Source of the DNA: UBA5420 sp964485345 | GTDB lineage: Bacteria; Bacillota; Limnochordia; Darwinibacteriales; Darwinibacteriaceae | NCBI GenBank assembly: GCA_964485345.1 | Contig: CAZAJB010000004.1 | Location: 12,703-76,702 of the forward strand | Direction: 5' to 3' | Length of the DNA stretch: 64,000 nucleotides | Shown: positions 50,420 to 59,077 of the stretch, piece by piece | Numbering within the stretch: position 1 is the first letter of the stretch | How the letters are laid out: each line of letters begins with the position of its first letter | Translations under genes and position numbers: made by a program | Notes under the pieces: generated by a model | The model's database searches: none | What the model was told of the DNA's origin: nothing | What the model saw: only the letters and a program-made list of their open reading frames with translations

Positions 50420-51811
50420 CTACTTGCCGATGCAAAACTGGGCAAAAATGCGATCGAGTACGTTCTCTCGCACAGTCTCGCCGGTGATTTCTCCTAAGTG
50501 CTCCAAGGCGGAATACAAGTCAACTGCGATCAAATCTAGGGGAAGACCCTGCTTTAGTGTGTTCGACGATTCTTCTAAAGCAAGCTGAGCTTCTTGCAGA
50601 GCCTGTTTATGTCGAGTGCGGGTAATCAGGGCCCGGGAACCAGCAAAACTTGTGATTTGTCCGCTGCCCACAAGATCTAAGATAACGTCTGTTAGGCGCT
50701 GGATCACTTCTGGTTTGCCTTTGAGCAGCGACATCTCAAGACAGGGTGCCCCTGCCAAATCGCCAAGGGCCTCCACATCCCACAGGGGTGGTAAGTCCAC
50801 CTTGTTGATTAGCACAATACGCCGGCTCTTTTCTGTGCGCCGCAGCACGGTAAAATCATCCTCTGTGAGAGCTTCGCTCCGATCAAAAACATGCAGAACC
50901 AAGTCTGCCTCCTCTAAGAGATCAAGACTACGGGTAACGCCCAGGCGCTCTACCAAATCTCCGCTCTCCCTAATCCCCGCGGTATCAATCAGACGGAGAG
51001 GTACGCCCCGCAAGTTGACTACTTCCTCAATACTGTCTCTGGTGGTCCCAGGGATGTCCGTGACCAAGGCGCGGTTTTCATCTAGCAAGGTGTTTAAGAG
51101 GCTCGATTTTCCCACATTCGGTTTGCCGGTAATCACTGTCTTGAGACCTTCCCGCAGGATTTTTCCGTCATCGGCTGTGCTCAGCAGCTCGGCGATTTCT
51201 GCTACGCTGATCCGCAGCGCATCTTCCATGGCCGCGAGTTCGATCTCTGGCAGTTCATCTTCGGGAAAATCAATGCTTGCCTCCACCTGTACGGCAATCT
51301 GGTAGAGACGCTCCTGCAGTTCCTTCATCCTCCGGCTTAAGCTGCCTTCAAGTTGGTCCACAGCTACCTCCAAACCAAGACGGGTTGGGGAGCGCACAAT
51401 ATCAATGACCGCCTCTGCCTGGCTCAAATCTAGCCGTCCATTGAGGAAGGCACGTTTGGTGAACTCACCTGGCTCCGCCAGTCTGGCGCCTTGCTTTAAG
51501 CAGAGAGCTAAGACCTCCTGGACCACAACAACACCGCCATGGCACTGTAGTTCGACCACGTCTTCTGCGGTATAGGAATGGGGAGCGCGCATCACTACGG
51601 CTAAAGCTTCATCCACCGTTCGTCCCGTCTGGGGATCCACTACGTGACCATAGCGTAGCTTGTAGTTTTCCACGTCGACCCATCCCTGGCCATGCTTGCT
51701 CCGAAAGATGGCATCGCTCATGGCGATAGAATCGGGACCACTTAGGCGAACAATGCCTATACCCCCTTCTCCTAGGGGGGTGGCCACCGCCGCAATGGTT
51801 AAATATGTCAT
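50420..51811 (-). CDS. mnmE: tRNA modification GTPase MnmE
   Basis: A 463-aa protein with an N-terminal folate-binding domain, a helical domain and an inserted G domain (about residues 215-380: GKPNVGKSSLLN, DIPGTTRDSIEE, DTAGIRES, NKVD) and the C-terminal CIGK motif that binds the one-carbon donor. It partners MnmG. ATG 51811 has GAGGTG six bases upstream; an in-frame GTG at 51820 lies in that site. It begins just after the jag terminator, so mnmE likely has its own promoter or relies on read-through. Confidence 0.98.
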   Translation of the reverse strand: MTYLTIAAVATPLGEGGIGIVRLSGPDSIAMSDAIFRSKHGQGWVDVENYKLRYGHVVDPQTGRTVDEALAVVMRAPHSYTAEDVVELQCHGGVVVVQEVLALCLKQGARLAEPGEFTKRAFLNGRLDLSQAEAVIDIVRSPTRLGLEVAVDQLEGSLSRRMKELQERLYQIAVQVEASIDFPEDELPEIELAAMEDALRISVAEIAELLSTADDGKILREGLKTVITGKPNVGKSSLLNTLLDENRALVTDIPGTTRDSIEEVVNLRGVPLRLIDTAGIRESGDLVERLGVTRSLDLLEEADLVLHVFDRSEALTEDDFTVLRRTEKSRRIVLINKVDLPPLWDVEALGDLAGAPCLEMSLLKGKPEVIQRLTDVILDLVGSGQITSFAGSRALITRTRHKQALQEAQLALEESSNTLKQGLPLDLIAVDLYSALEHLGEITGETVRENVLDRIFAQFCIGK

Positions 51812-51841
51812 AGCTAACACCTCAGCTTACATTGTACCACG

Positions 51842-51894
51842 AAACAAAAAAGGGCGTGCACAATGAACTCTGTTTCGTTCATCTGCAACACCCC
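51842..51894 (-). terminator. Intrinsic terminator after jag
   Basis: On the minus strand a long imperfect stem, with an ATGAAC/GTTCAT inner helix and a GGG/CCC base, is followed by TTTTTTGTTTC. It ends the rpmH-to-jag operon. Confidence 0.8.
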
Positions 51895-51912
51895 AAGTGC
51901 TTAAATCGCAGT

Positions 51913-52542
51913 CTACTCTGGCAAGATAATCACACGGCGATACGGGTCTTGACCTTCACTCTGGGTTACGACGCCGCTAAACTCCTGCAATTCCTGATGG
52001 ACAATACGCCGTTCGGCAGCGTTCATCGGATCTAAAGCCACTCTACGACCAGAAGACTCCGCTTTCACAGCCGCCCTTTGGGCTAAGGAACGCAAGGTTT
52101 CTTCGCGTTTGGCGCGATAATCACCAATATCGAGATTAATCCTCATCCAATCGCCGCCCTCACGATTCACAGCAAGGCTTGTAATGTATTGTAGGCTATC
52201 AAGGGTTTGCCCTCTGCGCCCAATTAGGATGCCCAAATCGTCGCCTTCAATACGCAGGTTGATGCTCTCCTCGTCAGCTTCGCCTGTCACCTTCGGATCA
52301 AGATCCATGTGGCCAAAAAGCTCATGGATAAACTGCAAAGCTTTCTCGAGCTTAACCTCGTATTCGGGTATCTTCTTATCAAGGCGCACCTTGGCTTGTC
52401 TCGAACCCAAGATCCCCAAGAAGCCTTTATTACCTTCTTCTAAGATTGTAACCTCAACATCAGCGCGCTCCACTTGCATCTCTCGAAGCGCTTCGGCGAT
52501 GGCTTCGTCCACCGTCCGAGCAACCACTTCAATCGACTTCAT
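51913..52542 (-). CDS. jag: RNA-binding protein Jag/KhpB
   Basis: A 209-aa protein with a Jag N domain (about residues 1-52, KSIEVVARTVDEAIAEAL to GFLGILGSRQAKV), a KH domain with ILIGRRGQTLDSLQYI near 108-122, and an R3H domain (about 145-205, RRIVHQELQEFSGVVTQSEGQDPYRRVII). KhpB binds RNA and links to cell division control in Gram-positives. I use the second of two adjacent ATGs, with GGGGG seven bases upstream. It follows yidC as usual. Confidence 0.96.
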   Translation of the reverse strand: MKSIEVVARTVDEAIAEALREMQVERADVEVTILEEGNKGFLGILGSRQAKVRLDKKIPEYEVKLEKALQFIHELFGHMDLDPKVTGEADEESINLRIEGDDLGILIGRRGQTLDSLQYITSLAVNREGGDWMRINLDIGDYRAKREETLRSLAQRAAVKAESSGRRVALDPMNAAERRIVHQELQEFSGVVTQSEGQDPYRRVIILPE

Positions 52543-52554
52543 CATTAAACCCCC

Positions 52555-53166
52555 TTATGTCACGGGATACAACTTATTGATCCACATCTGTTGCACAATG
52601 GAGAATATATTGCCGACAATCCAGTACAAGACCAAGCCCGAGGGTAGACTCAAGCTGAAAAATCCAATCATCAATGGCATCACAATCAACATCGATTTTT
52701 GCGACGCGTCACCAGTCATGGACAGCTTACTTTGCAGGAAAGTGGTAGCTGCAGCTAAGATAGGGAAGATATAGTATGGATCAGCTTCACTGAGTGTCCA
52801 GATTCCTAAGAAAATGGCTGTTTCATCTACTGGAATATTCTGCAGAACACGGAAAAACGCCCACAAAATGGGTAGCTGCACAAGCATGGGCAAACATCCA
52901 CCTAAGGGGTTAATCTTATGCTTTTGATAAAGCTCCGCGGTTAGCTTCTGCTGTTCTTCCTTGTTATTGGCATACTTCTTTTGAATCTCCTGTAATTCAG
53001 GCTGAATCTTCCGCATGGCAACCATGCTCTTATTCTGGCTCAACGTGAGGGGAAACAAGAGTAAGCGCACAAAAATGGTCGTAAGAATAATACCGAGCCC
53101 GTAACTGTGAGTTACCGAAACAATTTGTTCAAGCACCGAGCCAAGTGCCCCGGCAATAAAATCCAT
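52555..53166 (-). CDS. yidC: Membrane protein insertase YidC/SpoIIIJ
   Basis: A 203-aa YidC/Oxa1 protein with about five membrane helices, inserting proteins into the membrane with or without SecYEG. The first transmembrane helix contains the positively charged groove Arg in TTIFVRLLLFPLTLSQNKS, and the NPLGGCLPMLVQLPILWAFF segment is diagnostic. It lacks an N-terminal lipobox, unlike SpoIIIJ of Bacillus, and starts almost at the first conserved helix. AGGAGG lies eight bases before TTG 53169 or 11 before ATG 53166; either is possible. Confidence 0.95.
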   Translation of the reverse strand: MDFIAGALGSVLEQIVSVTHSYGLGIILTTIFVRLLLFPLTLSQNKSMVAMRKIQPELQEIQKKYANNKEEQQKLTAELYQKHKINPLGGCLPMLVQLPILWAFFRVLQNIPVDETAIFLGIWTLSEADPYYIFPILAAATTFLQSKLSMTGDASQKSMLIVMPLMIGFFSLSLPSGLVLYWIVGNIFSIVQQMWINKLYPVT

Positions 53167-53188
53167 CAAGGTAAAGTCCTCCTATCGA

Positions 53189-53395
53189 CTACGGAACGGG
53201 ATCGAAACCTCCCGGATGCCAAGGATGGCATCTGCCAATTCTCTTCATGGCCAACCACAGGCCCTTCCATCCATGCTTCGTGATGGCTCGGATTGCATAT
53301 TCGGAACAAGTGGGGTAAAACCGGCAACTTCGAGGCAACAGCGGGGAAACAAACCTTTGATACCCCCTAATGAAAAAGAGCGCCACCTTAAGCAT
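53189..53395 (-). CDS. yidD: Membrane protein insertion efficiency factor YidD
   Basis: A 68-aa protein with the YidD signature: an amphipathic N-terminal helix (LKVALFFIRGYQRFVSPLLP), SCRFYPTCSEYAIRAITKHG with three conserved Cys across the protein, and a CHPWHPGGFDPVP end. It assists YidC-dependent insertion. ATG 53395 overlaps the rnpA stop and has a GGTGAAGAG site close upstream. It is encoded between rnpA and yidC as in most bacteria. Confidence 0.97.
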   Translation of the reverse strand: MLKVALFFIRGYQRFVSPLLPRSCRFYPTCSEYAIRAITKHGWKGLWLAMKRIGRCHPWHPGGFDPVP

Positions 53396-53756
53396 GCTCT
53401 TCACCAACCCTGGTGGATCCACTCCGGCGAGCGGCCAATAGACCAGAGTACTTTAACACCCGGCATAAATCTGCTTCTAAATCTTGAAAACTAGCAGTGC
53501 TTGACTTTTGCTTCGCTCCTACGATCACATCAAAGCCAGGAGTAATACGTCCAGCCTGGCCTTGCATAATGGCCCTGAGCCTTCGCTTGATTGTATTGCG
53601 TTTTACCGCGTTTCCAACCTTTTTGCCTACAGCAAAACCTACCCGCGAGACCTGTCTATCCATGGGTAGGACAGAAACTACCACAAATTTACCAAACTTT
53701 GGTTTCCCCTGGGTGTAGACTGTGCTAAAGTCCCTGGGGCTTTTCAAACGCTCCAC
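53388..53756 (-). CDS. rnpA: Ribonuclease P protein component
   Basis: A 122-aa protein subunit of RNase P, which matures tRNA 5' ends. The RNR motif appears as VGNAVKRNTIKRRLRAI, and the opening ERLKSPRDFSTVYTQGK is standard. GTG 53756 is chosen, with GGGAGG seven bases upstream; the open frame continues upstream without homology. It lies between rpmH and yidD. Confidence 0.97.
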   Translation of the reverse strand: MERLKSPRDFSTVYTQGKPKFGKFVVVSVLPMDRQVSRVGFAVGKKVGNAVKRNTIKRRLRAIMQGQAGRITPGFDVIVGAKQKSSTASFQDLEADLCRVLKYSGLLAARRSGSTRVGEEHA

Positions 53757-53812
53757 GTTAAAACCTCCCGAGCGTCTAGGCACCTTGTTCTTTCGACAAG
53801 GTCTCAAGAAAC

Positions 53813-53947
53813 TTATGCAGAAATAACAATACGGCCCCTGGTCCGTCTACGAGCCAAAACCCGGCGACCAGCGGCAGTCTTCATCCTTGCGCGAAAGCCA
53901 TGGATGCGTTTTCTTCTACGATTCTTAGGCTGATATGTCCTTTTCAC
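53813..53947 (-). CDS. rpmH: 50S ribosomal protein L34
   Basis: A 44-aa bL34, too short for usual length cut-offs. It reads KRTYQPKNRRRKRIHGFRARM, then a basic tail ending in VISA, almost the whole family consensus. GTG 53947 has GGGGGA six bases upstream. It is the first gene of the rpmH-rnpA-yidD-yidC-jag operon and borders the origin region. Confidence 0.98.
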   Translation of the reverse strand: MKRTYQPKNRRRKRIHGFRARMKTAAGRRVLARRRTRGRIVISA

Positions 53948-53991
53948 AAGTCTTCCCCCTTTCACAACAAAAGCAAACGACAGTCAAAGCG

Positions 53992-54021
53992 ATTATATCG
54001 CACTTTACAAAACCATGTCAA
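53992..54021 (-). promoter_or_regulatory. Promoter of the rpmH operon
   Basis: On the minus strand TTGACA (54016-54021), 18 bases, and a perfect TATAAT (53992-53997), 45 bases before rpmH. Confidence 0.88.
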
Positions 54022-54217
54022 TAGCAATCGATCGCTGCGAAGTAGCCGCACTCTAGGCTACCCTCCATAGACATACGCCCTCTCCTCATCCATTCCCCCT
54101 GTTCAAAATTGAACTTTCAGATGATTGTACTCATTATACTGCAAAGAAGCCTTCCACTCCACCATCTTGGCCTACTACTAGTTCGCCACAAAATCCACAG
54201 GCCAGTATCCCCACCCC

Positions 54218-54625
54218 TGTGGATAACTGATCTAAACACTTGTTCTCGTTGCCAATCCTCCCTTGGGGAGCCCCTATCTTATCCACACGATGTGGATAAA
54301 CTGTGGGTAAACGCCTTTTTTTCTCTTGTGGAAAACTTTTGATCCTCTCATTTTAGCTGGGCGGATTTTTCTTTTGTCATTTTCTTTTTCCTGGCGATAA
54401 AGATCCTGTGATCAATCTGTGTATAACTTTGGGGAGAAATATTGCGGGTTTTATGCAAGGCAGGTGTGAACTGGGTTTCCACTATTTTGTGGATAAACTG
54501 TTGAATTTGTGGATAAACTGCCGTATGATTGATCAAGAACCGGTTTTTTTGACCCTTCCACTTGTGGATAACACAATTTGTACTTTGTGCCTTTCGCCAC
54601 AAGAAAAGAAGGAACCTGTGGATAA
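54218..54625. other. oriC: Origin of replication, upstream DnaA-box cluster (incA-like)
   Basis: The gap between rpmH and dnaA is non-coding and holds seven perfect DnaA boxes: TGTGGATAA at 54218, 54291, 54488, 54508, 54563 and 54617, and TTATCCACA at 54279. One-mismatch boxes lie at 54302 and 54418. The boxes at 54488 and 54508 lie in a duplicated 15-mer. Most share one orientation. Nothing else was seen between 54022 and 54217. Confidence 0.95.
54549..54577 (+). promoter_or_regulatory. Promoter candidate for dnaA
   Basis: TTGACC (54549-54554), 17 bases, CACAAT (54572-54577). A perfect DnaA box (54563-54571) fills the end of the spacer, which would allow DnaA to repress its own gene. Confidence 0.45.
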
Positions 54626-54667
54626 ATCAAGAATTGAAGTGTGAACAAGTTACCGGGAGGTTACCTT

Positions 54668-56074
54668 ATGGAACAACTGAACCAATTAATGTTGGTATGG
54701 GATGAAGTTCTGGAGAACATGTCCGCCGATCTACCAGAACGTTCTTTCGATGCCTGGCTAAAAAACAGCCACCCGGTATTGCTCGATGGCAACACGCTGC
54801 ATGTCGAGTTTCCCAACGAATTTACGAAAGACTGGGTAGAAGCACGTTATATGAATCCTCTGCAAAAAACCCTGCGGCAAGTGGCTAATCGAGACTGGGA
54901 CATCAAGTTCACAATCCCCAAGGGCGTTAAATCACTTTCTACGCCAGGCGAGAGAGAGTATGAGAAGGAGCCCATGCCTAGGCAGAGGCAGACGATCCTA
55001 GAAGACCTACCTCTAGTAGAGCTACCAGCGCGGGATATAGCTCCAGTTTCTTCTATCTTAAACCCCCGCTACACGTTTGAGTCTTTTGTTGTTGGTAACT
55101 CCAACCGTTTTGCCCATGCAGCCTCTCTGGCTGTAGCAGAAGGGCCGGCGAAGGCATATAACCCCCTCTTTCTCTACGGCGGAGTGGGCCTAGGAAAGAC
55201 TCACCTGATGCACGCTATTGGCCATTATGCCCTAGAACAAGATCCGACCATTTCTGTCGTCTACGTGACATCAGAAACCTTCACCAACGACCTGATCCTA
55301 GCCATCGGCAAGAAGTCCATGGTAGACTTCCGTAATCGCTACCGCAATGTTGACATCCTCTTGGTTGACGATATCCAATTTGTGGCAGGCAAAGAGTCGA
55401 CCCAAGAAGAGTTCTTCCACACCTTTAACACTTTATATGAAGCGAATCGCCAAATTATAATCTCATCCGATCGTCCACCGAAGGATATTCCTACCTTAGA
55501 AGAACGCTTGCGCAGCCGGTTTGAATGGGGTCTCACTGCCGACATTCAGCCGCCAGATCTAGAAACACGGATCGCCATTTTACGTAAGAAAGCCATTGAC
55601 GATAACCTCGTCATCTCCCATGAGGTGTTAAGCTACATCGCCACCCATGTTCAATCAAATATTCGAGAACTCGAAGGTGCTCTCGTTAGAGTGACAGCAC
55701 ACTGCAATTTGCACAATGTCCCTTTGGAACTCGATATGGTGGCCAGCGCCCTCAAGGACATCCTAAAAGCTCCCCCCCAAAAGCCCGTAACAGTGGAAGG
55801 GATTATGGATGTGGTCTCTGATCACTATGCCATCAAAATATCGGATATGAAGTCCAAGCGCCGTACCCGTAATATCACCTACCCTAGGCAGATCGCTATG
55901 TACCTCATCCGTGAACTCACGGATCGTTCGCTGCCAGAAATTGGGGAAGCCTTTGGTGGAAGGGATCACACCACTGTCATTCACGCCGTCGATAAGATCG
56001 AAAGGGAGCTCAAACTTGATCCGTCGCTGCAAAACACGGTGAATGAACTTGAAATCCTAATCAAACGAGGTTAG
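54668..56074 (+). CDS. dnaA: Chromosomal replication initiator DnaA
   Basis: A 468-aa initiator with four domains: an N-terminal interaction domain (about 1-85), a linker, the AAA+ domain (Walker A GGVGLGKTHL near residue 172, Walker B LLVDDIQF near 228) and the C-terminal DNA-binding domain with a helix-turn-helix ending in the signature GGRDHTTVIHA near 435. ATG 54668 has GGGAGG seven bases upstream; an in-frame GTG at 54641 lies further back and lacks a site. Boxes upstream and a DnaA-trio downstream make this the active origin locus. Confidence 0.99.
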   Translation: MEQLNQLMLVWDEVLENMSADLPERSFDAWLKNSHPVLLDGNTLHVEFPNEFTKDWVEARYMNPLQKTLRQVANRDWDIKFTIPKGVKSLSTPGEREYEKEPMPRQRQTILEDLPLVELPARDIAPVSSILNPRYTFESFVVGNSNRFAHAASLAVAEGPAKAYNPLFLYGGVGLGKTHLMHAIGHYALEQDPTISVVYVTSETFTNDLILAIGKKSMVDFRNRYRNVDILLVDDIQFVAGKESTQEEFFHTFNTLYEANRQIIISSDRPPKDIPTLEERLRSRFEWGLTADIQPPDLETRIAILRKKAIDDNLVISHEVLSYIATHVQSNIRELEGALVRVTAHCNLHNVPLELDMVASALKDILKAPPQKPVTVEGIMDVVSDHYAIKISDMKSKRRTRNITYPRQIAMYLIRELTDRSLPEIGEAFGGRDHTTVIHAVDKIERELKLDPSLQNTVNELEILIKRG

Positions 56075-56213
56075 GGATATCCTGTGGAAAACCTTCAGGA
56101 TAAGTTTTTCGCTCTTTTTGGCGCTGTTGATAGTGTGGAGAACCTTGTGCAAAGATCAACAGCTTATGATCTTCGCTAAGGAGTACCCCGTCCAAACATT
56201 ACCTGTTTTCCAC

Positions 56214-56250
56214 TTATACACAGGCACTACTACTATTACTACTAAAAAAG
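56214..56250 (+). other. DnaA-trio unwinding element between dnaA and dnaN
   Basis: TTATACACA, a one-mismatch DnaA box (56214-56222), is followed by a GGC step and then six in-register triplets CTA-CTA-CTA-TTA-CTA-CTA (56227-56244) and an A run. This is the box plus GC step plus trio layout defined as the basal origin unwinding system in Bacillus subtilis. Weaker TGTGGAAAA-like boxes lie at 56082 and elsewhere in the 232-base dnaA-dnaN gap, which has no other gene. Confidence 0.8.
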
Positions 56251-56306
56251 ATCTTAGTTAAAGTGTCACAAGTTGATAACGTCAATATTCCACAGGAGGT
56301 ATAATT

Positions 56307-57395
56307 ATGCATTTTCTGATCAAAGGCTCTGAGTTGGTCGCCAGTGTGGCCATGGTAGAAAAAGCCATTTCAACAAACAGTCAAACCCCCGTTTTAGAAG
56401 GTTTGCATCTCTCAGTTGATGATCAAGACTTAACCATTACGGCCAACAATCTGCAAATGGCCATTCAGACACGGACAGCTTGTAATGTCTTCAAAATAGG
56501 GGAACATATTGTTAACGGACGATTGTTTTCCGAGTTAGTGCGTAAGCTTCCCGCGGAAGATGTAACCATGGAGTGGAACGATGGACGAATCCTAATCAGT
56601 TCAGGAACGATGGAGTTCTCCCTGAATACAATCACGGGTGAAGATTTTCCACCCTATCCGAGCTGCACAGAACACGTGCTTGACCTCACCGATTACGAAC
56701 TACTACGGCTGATTCGGTCTAGCTCCTTTGCAGCGTCGAATGATGATCATCAGCCCATATTTTCCGGGGTCTTAATGGAGCTTAAAGACAAGAAAATAAA
56801 CTTTGTTGCCACAGACTCCAATCGTCTTGCTTTTGTACAAGCTGAGACTGGGACGAGTTACATCCCTGAAGGTTCCTTTGTCATTCCCAAGGTCAATCTA
56901 GTGGAACTAGGCCGTTGCCTACCCATGAATGAAACCTTAGTTGAAGTTTTTTCTGGGAGCAATCAACTCGCTTTCAGATTTGACAACACCATCTTTACCA
57001 CTCGCTTGATTGATGGGCGGTTTCCCAATTACATGTCGGTCTTATATACTGAGCAGAAGACGACGTTTCGCATGAAGCGAACGCAGCTCATCCAGGCCGT
57101 AGAACGGGCCGCTATTGTGGGCCGTATTGACAGTGCACCGGTTTTGCTCCAAGTAACTGATGGCGTCTTAGAAATAGAGACGACTTCAAAACTGGGTAAG
57201 TCCCAAGAACAATACAATGTACAACATGACGGCCCAAGTGAGCAAGCCGCGTATTCACCAAAGTTTATGTTAGATATGATCAAGACCATGGATGGCGCTG
57301 AGGTGGAATTTCGTTTTGAAGGCTCCAGGCAGGCTTTGATCAAAGCGGCGGACAATGAGAATCATCTCTATATTCTCATGCCCATCAGAATTTGA
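56307..57395 (+). CDS. dnaN: DNA polymerase III beta sliding clamp
   Basis: A 362-aa ring-forming clamp of three similar domains. The sequence runs from MHFLIKGSELVASVAMVEKAIS to the C-terminal YILMPIRI end typical of DnaN, with ATDSNRLA in the middle domain. ATG 56307 has AGGAGG seven bases upstream. It follows dnaA across the unwinding region and precedes yaaA and recF. Confidence 0.98.
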   Translation: MHFLIKGSELVASVAMVEKAISTNSQTPVLEGLHLSVDDQDLTITANNLQMAIQTRTACNVFKIGEHIVNGRLFSELVRKLPAEDVTMEWNDGRILISSGTMEFSLNTITGEDFPPYPSCTEHVLDLTDYELLRLIRSSSFAASNDDHQPIFSGVLMELKDKKINFVATDSNRLAFVQAETGTSYIPEGSFVIPKVNLVELGRCLPMNETLVEVFSGSNQLAFRFDNTIFTTRLIDGRFPNYMSVLYTEQKTTFRMKRTQLIQAVERAAIVGRIDSAPVLLQVTDGVLEIETTSKLGKSQEQYNVQHDGPSEQAAYSPKFMLDMIKTMDGAEVEFRFEGSRQALIKAADNENHLYILMPIRI

Positions 57396-57413
57396 AAAAG
57401 AGGATTGATGCTC

Positions 57414-57632
57414 ATGAAAGAAGTTCAGATTAAAACCGATGTCATCCAACTTGATCAATTTTTGAAATGGACCAATGTAGTGGCAAGTGGGGGCGAAGCG
57501 AAGATTCTCATCCAGAGCGGCCAGGTTTTCGTCAATGGCCAGGTTGAAACGAGGCGCTCGCATAAGTTAGTTCCAGGAACCATCGTTGAACTGACCAATG
57601 GAGAGAAGTTCTTGGTTAAGGCACAAAGTTAG
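57414..57632 (+). CDS. yaaA: S4-domain protein YaaA
   Basis: A 72-aa RNA-binding protein of the YaaA/YlmH-like S4 family, with DVIQLDQFLKWTNVVASGGEAKILIQSGQVFVNG and a beta end TIVELTNGEKFLV. It lies between dnaN and recF as in Bacillus, and its stop touches the recF ATG. ATG 57414 has AGAGGA about nine bases upstream; ATG 57408 is too close to it. A ribosome-related role is likely, but unproven. Confidence 0.95.
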   Translation: MKEVQIKTDVIQLDQFLKWTNVVASGGEAKILIQSGQVFVNGQVETRRSHKLVPGTIVELTNGEKFLVKAQS

Positions 57633-58757
57633 ATGCATATCAAGAACCTATCTCTTCACAGCTTTCGCAATTATGAGAATGCCAGCCTTGATTTAAGTCA
57701 GGGAATCAATCTTTTCGTGGGCGACAATGCCCAGGGAAAGACCAATCTGCTTGAAGCCATCTATGTTCTGTCTCTGAGCAAGTCATACCGAACTGTGCGT
57801 GAAACCGAACTGATTCAGCATGGTGCTCAAAAAGCCATGATCAAGGCAGAAGTAGCGAAAATGGCCTCCCTTGATCTGGCTGTAATCATCAGCGACGTTG
57901 AAAAGAAACGCCTTTTGGTGAATCATAAATCAACGACGGCTAATTCCTTTGTGGGTTGCCTTAATACTGTGTTATTCATCCCCGATAGCCTTCAATTGGT
58001 CAAAGGTTCCCCGGGAGATCGTCGCCGCTTCTTAGATGTGCAGATCTGCCAAATTGACCCCGTTTATCGCAGTAATTTGCTAAAATACCAAAGAGTAGTA
58101 CGCCAACGTAATAGCCTCCTGAAGGAGGCCTGGGATCATCGCGCCCAAGTCAACCAGCTTCCCTCCTGGGATCATCAACTGGCCGCGCTTGGAGCTAAGA
58201 TCATGCTGCGGAGGCAGGACGTGGTGAAAACACTACAGCACCATAGCCAAGTTGCCCATGAGACGATTAGCCATGAACGAGAGGAGCTTTGCCTGATCTA
58301 CCAACCTTTCTTTGAAACGGAAGAATGTGCAGCCACCTCTCCGCCGTATACAAGCGAGGAGCTAGAGGTTATCCTGGCCCGAAAAATCACAGAACGTAGG
58401 GGCGAGGAGATTCGTCGCGGCTATACCCTTGTTGGCCCTCAGAGGGATGATTTGATTTTTCGCATTAACAACACAGATCTGAAAAAGTATGGCAGTCAGG
58501 GCCAGCAAAGAACTGCCGTCCTTTCCTATATTTTGGCTGAACTGGAATTAATGTGCCAGGAAACAGGAGACTATCCAGTGGTTCTTCTTGATGATGTCAC
58601 AAGTGAGCTCGACGCCAAGCGCCAGATGCTCCTTTTATCCATCTTAAATGAGAAGGCCCAGACCATAGTGACGACAACGAATCTCGACAGTTTTTCGGCT
58701 GAAGTAAAGGGACGGGCAAGAGTCTTTACCATAGAGCAAGGGCGAATTATGCCTTAG
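57633..58757 (+). CDS. recF: DNA replication and repair protein RecF
   Basis: A 374-aa SMC-like ATPase that helps load RecA at gaps. Walker A GDNAQGKTNLLEAIYVLS is at residues 30-47, the signature region is YGSQGQQRTAVLSY near 290 and Walker B VVLLDDVTSELD near 315. It is immediately joined to yaaA with no spacing, so it probably relies on translational coupling. Confidence 0.98.
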   Translation: MHIKNLSLHSFRNYENASLDLSQGINLFVGDNAQGKTNLLEAIYVLSLSKSYRTVRETELIQHGAQKAMIKAEVAKMASLDLAVIISDVEKKRLLVNHKSTTANSFVGCLNTVLFIPDSLQLVKGSPGDRRRFLDVQICQIDPVYRSNLLKYQRVVRQRNSLLKEAWDHRAQVNQLPSWDHQLAALGAKIMLRRQDVVKTLQHHSQVAHETISHEREELCLIYQPFFETEECAATSPPYTSEELEVILARKITERRGEEIRRGYTLVGPQRDDLIFRINNTDLKKYGSQGQQRTAVLSYILAELELMCQETGDYPVVLLDDVTSELDAKRQMLLLSILNEKAQTIVTTTNLDSFSAEVKGRARVFTIEQGRIMP

Positions 58758-58786
58758 GCATGGGTCGCTGACGAAGGGGTGATTTC

Positions 58787-59062
58787 TTGTTTCTGCACAT
58801 GGGCAATGATGTGGTGGTACCATTACGTGAAGTGATTGGTGTTATCGATTTGAAAGAGGGACCCTCACCGCTGAATCGTGAATTTCTAACTACTGCGGAG
58901 GAAGAGGGTTTTGTGGTACAATTAAGTGATAACCCTGTTTCTGTTGTGATTTGTGCAAAGCAGATCTACCTTTCGCCCATTTCTACTAAGACGCTTTATC
59001 GAAGGGCCAGTAGTGGTGATTGCGCAACAATCAACAAAGTAACATTTGGAACCAGAGATTGA
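58787..59062 (+). CDS. remB: Extracellular matrix regulator RemB (YaaB family)
   Basis: A 91-aa DUF370 protein. FLHMGNDVVVPLREVIGVIDL is the family start, and SDNPVSVVICAKQIYLSPISTKTLYRR the later part. In Bacillus, remB lies between recF and gyrB and influences biofilm matrix genes. TTG 58787 has AAGGGGTGA just upstream; ATG 58799 would cut conserved residues. Function here is inferred from position and family. Confidence 0.92.
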   Translation: MFLHMGNDVVVPLREVIGVIDLKEGPSPLNREFLTTAEEEGFVVQLSDNPVSVVICAKQIYLSPISTKTLYRRASSGDCATINKVTFGTRD

Positions 59063-59077
59063 GTTAAGGAGAGTTGA

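Noticed and set aside
50616..51305. A 229-codon plus-strand ORF opposite mnmE
   Set aside because: It is a low-complexity Ser/Arg-rich shadow frame of mnmE, has no ribosome site and no recognisable domain.
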